DNA of 6,709 nt, taken from Flavobacteriaceae bacterium. GTDB lineage: Bacteria; Bacteroidota; Bacteroidia; Flavobacteriales; Flavobacteriaceae. Shown here piece by piece: positions 6,650 to 6,709 of the stretch (its first letter is position 1; the number at the start of each line of letters is the position of its first letter). The position numbers were made by a program, and so were the translations under genes. The DNA lies in assembly GCA_003511845.1 (NCBI GenBank), contig DOIV01000016.1, positions 1 through 6,709 of the forward strand, given 5' to 3'. The notes beneath the pieces were generated by a model, which saw only the letters and a program-made list of their open reading frames with translations, made no database searches and was not told the origin of the DNA.

Positions 6650-6709
6650 TTATTTCTCTTCTTTAACTGCCTCTTTCGGAGCTTCAGTTTTTGCCTCTGC
6701 TTTTACTTT
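6650..6709 (-). CDS. rpsB: 30S ribosomal protein S2, C-terminal tail only (cut by window edge)
   Basis: Only the last 19 codons and the TAA stop (6652-6650) are inside the window. The tail reads KVKAEAKTEAPKEAVKEEK, a low-complexity Lys/Glu/Ala stretch. No conserved S2 core residues are visible, so the call rests on two things: position directly upstream of tsf on the same strand (rpsB-tsf is one of the most conserved bacterial gene pairs), and the charged C-terminal extension often found in S2 of this group. The product would be a small-subunit protein near the 30S head-body junction. It is presumably co-transcribed with tsf. Confidence 0.82.
   Translation of the reverse strand, partial: KVKAEAKTEAPKEAVKEEK

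Overview
The window looks like a chromosomal housekeeping segment from a member of the Bacteroidota, most likely class Flavobacteriia. The evidence is low GC with A/T-rich codon use, the gene order rpsB-tsf-pyrH-frr, a promoter box of the Bacteroidota TAnnTTTG type, start codons without Shine-Dalgarno sequences, and a CarboxypepD_reg-like/DUF5686 outer-membrane protein beside an RND (MMPL-type) transporter. All genes are on the minus strand, so transcription runs from the right edge to the left.

Right part (6709 down to 4373): the translation and nucleotide block. It starts with the last 19 codons of rpsB (ribosomal protein S2), followed by complete tsf (EF-Ts), pyrH (UMP kinase) and frr (ribosome recycling factor). 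A strong intrinsic terminator just after tsf, followed at once by a perfect TAnnTTTG box, splits the block into two probable transcription units: rpsB-tsf and pyrH-frr. Three of the four products serve the ribosome cycle; UMP kinase supplies UDP for RNA and DNA precursors.

Middle (4372 down to 4195): a gene-free gap of about 180 bases. It holds a cluster of three stem-loops with three spaced GAGGT cores on the minus strand. It could be an untranslated mRNA end, or a copy of a dispersed intergenic palindromic repeat.

Left part (4194 down to 1): an envelope pair. The first gene encodes an 838-residue secreted protein with an N-terminal carboxypeptidase-regulatory-like beta-sandwich, a DUF5686 region and a predicted C-terminal outer-membrane beta-barrel. 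The second, 67 bases downstream, encodes an RND-superfamily inner-membrane transporter and is cut by the left window edge after 536 residues. The two may act together in moving something across the envelope, but no substrate can be read from the sequence. The transporter lacks the usual acidic residue in its fourth membrane segment.

No mobile element, CRISPR array, tRNA, rRNA or defence system was found. Most of the window is ordinary core genome. The points worth a second look are the palindromic intergenic element, the poorly characterised DUF5686/RND pair, and the terminator-promoter junction before pyrH.
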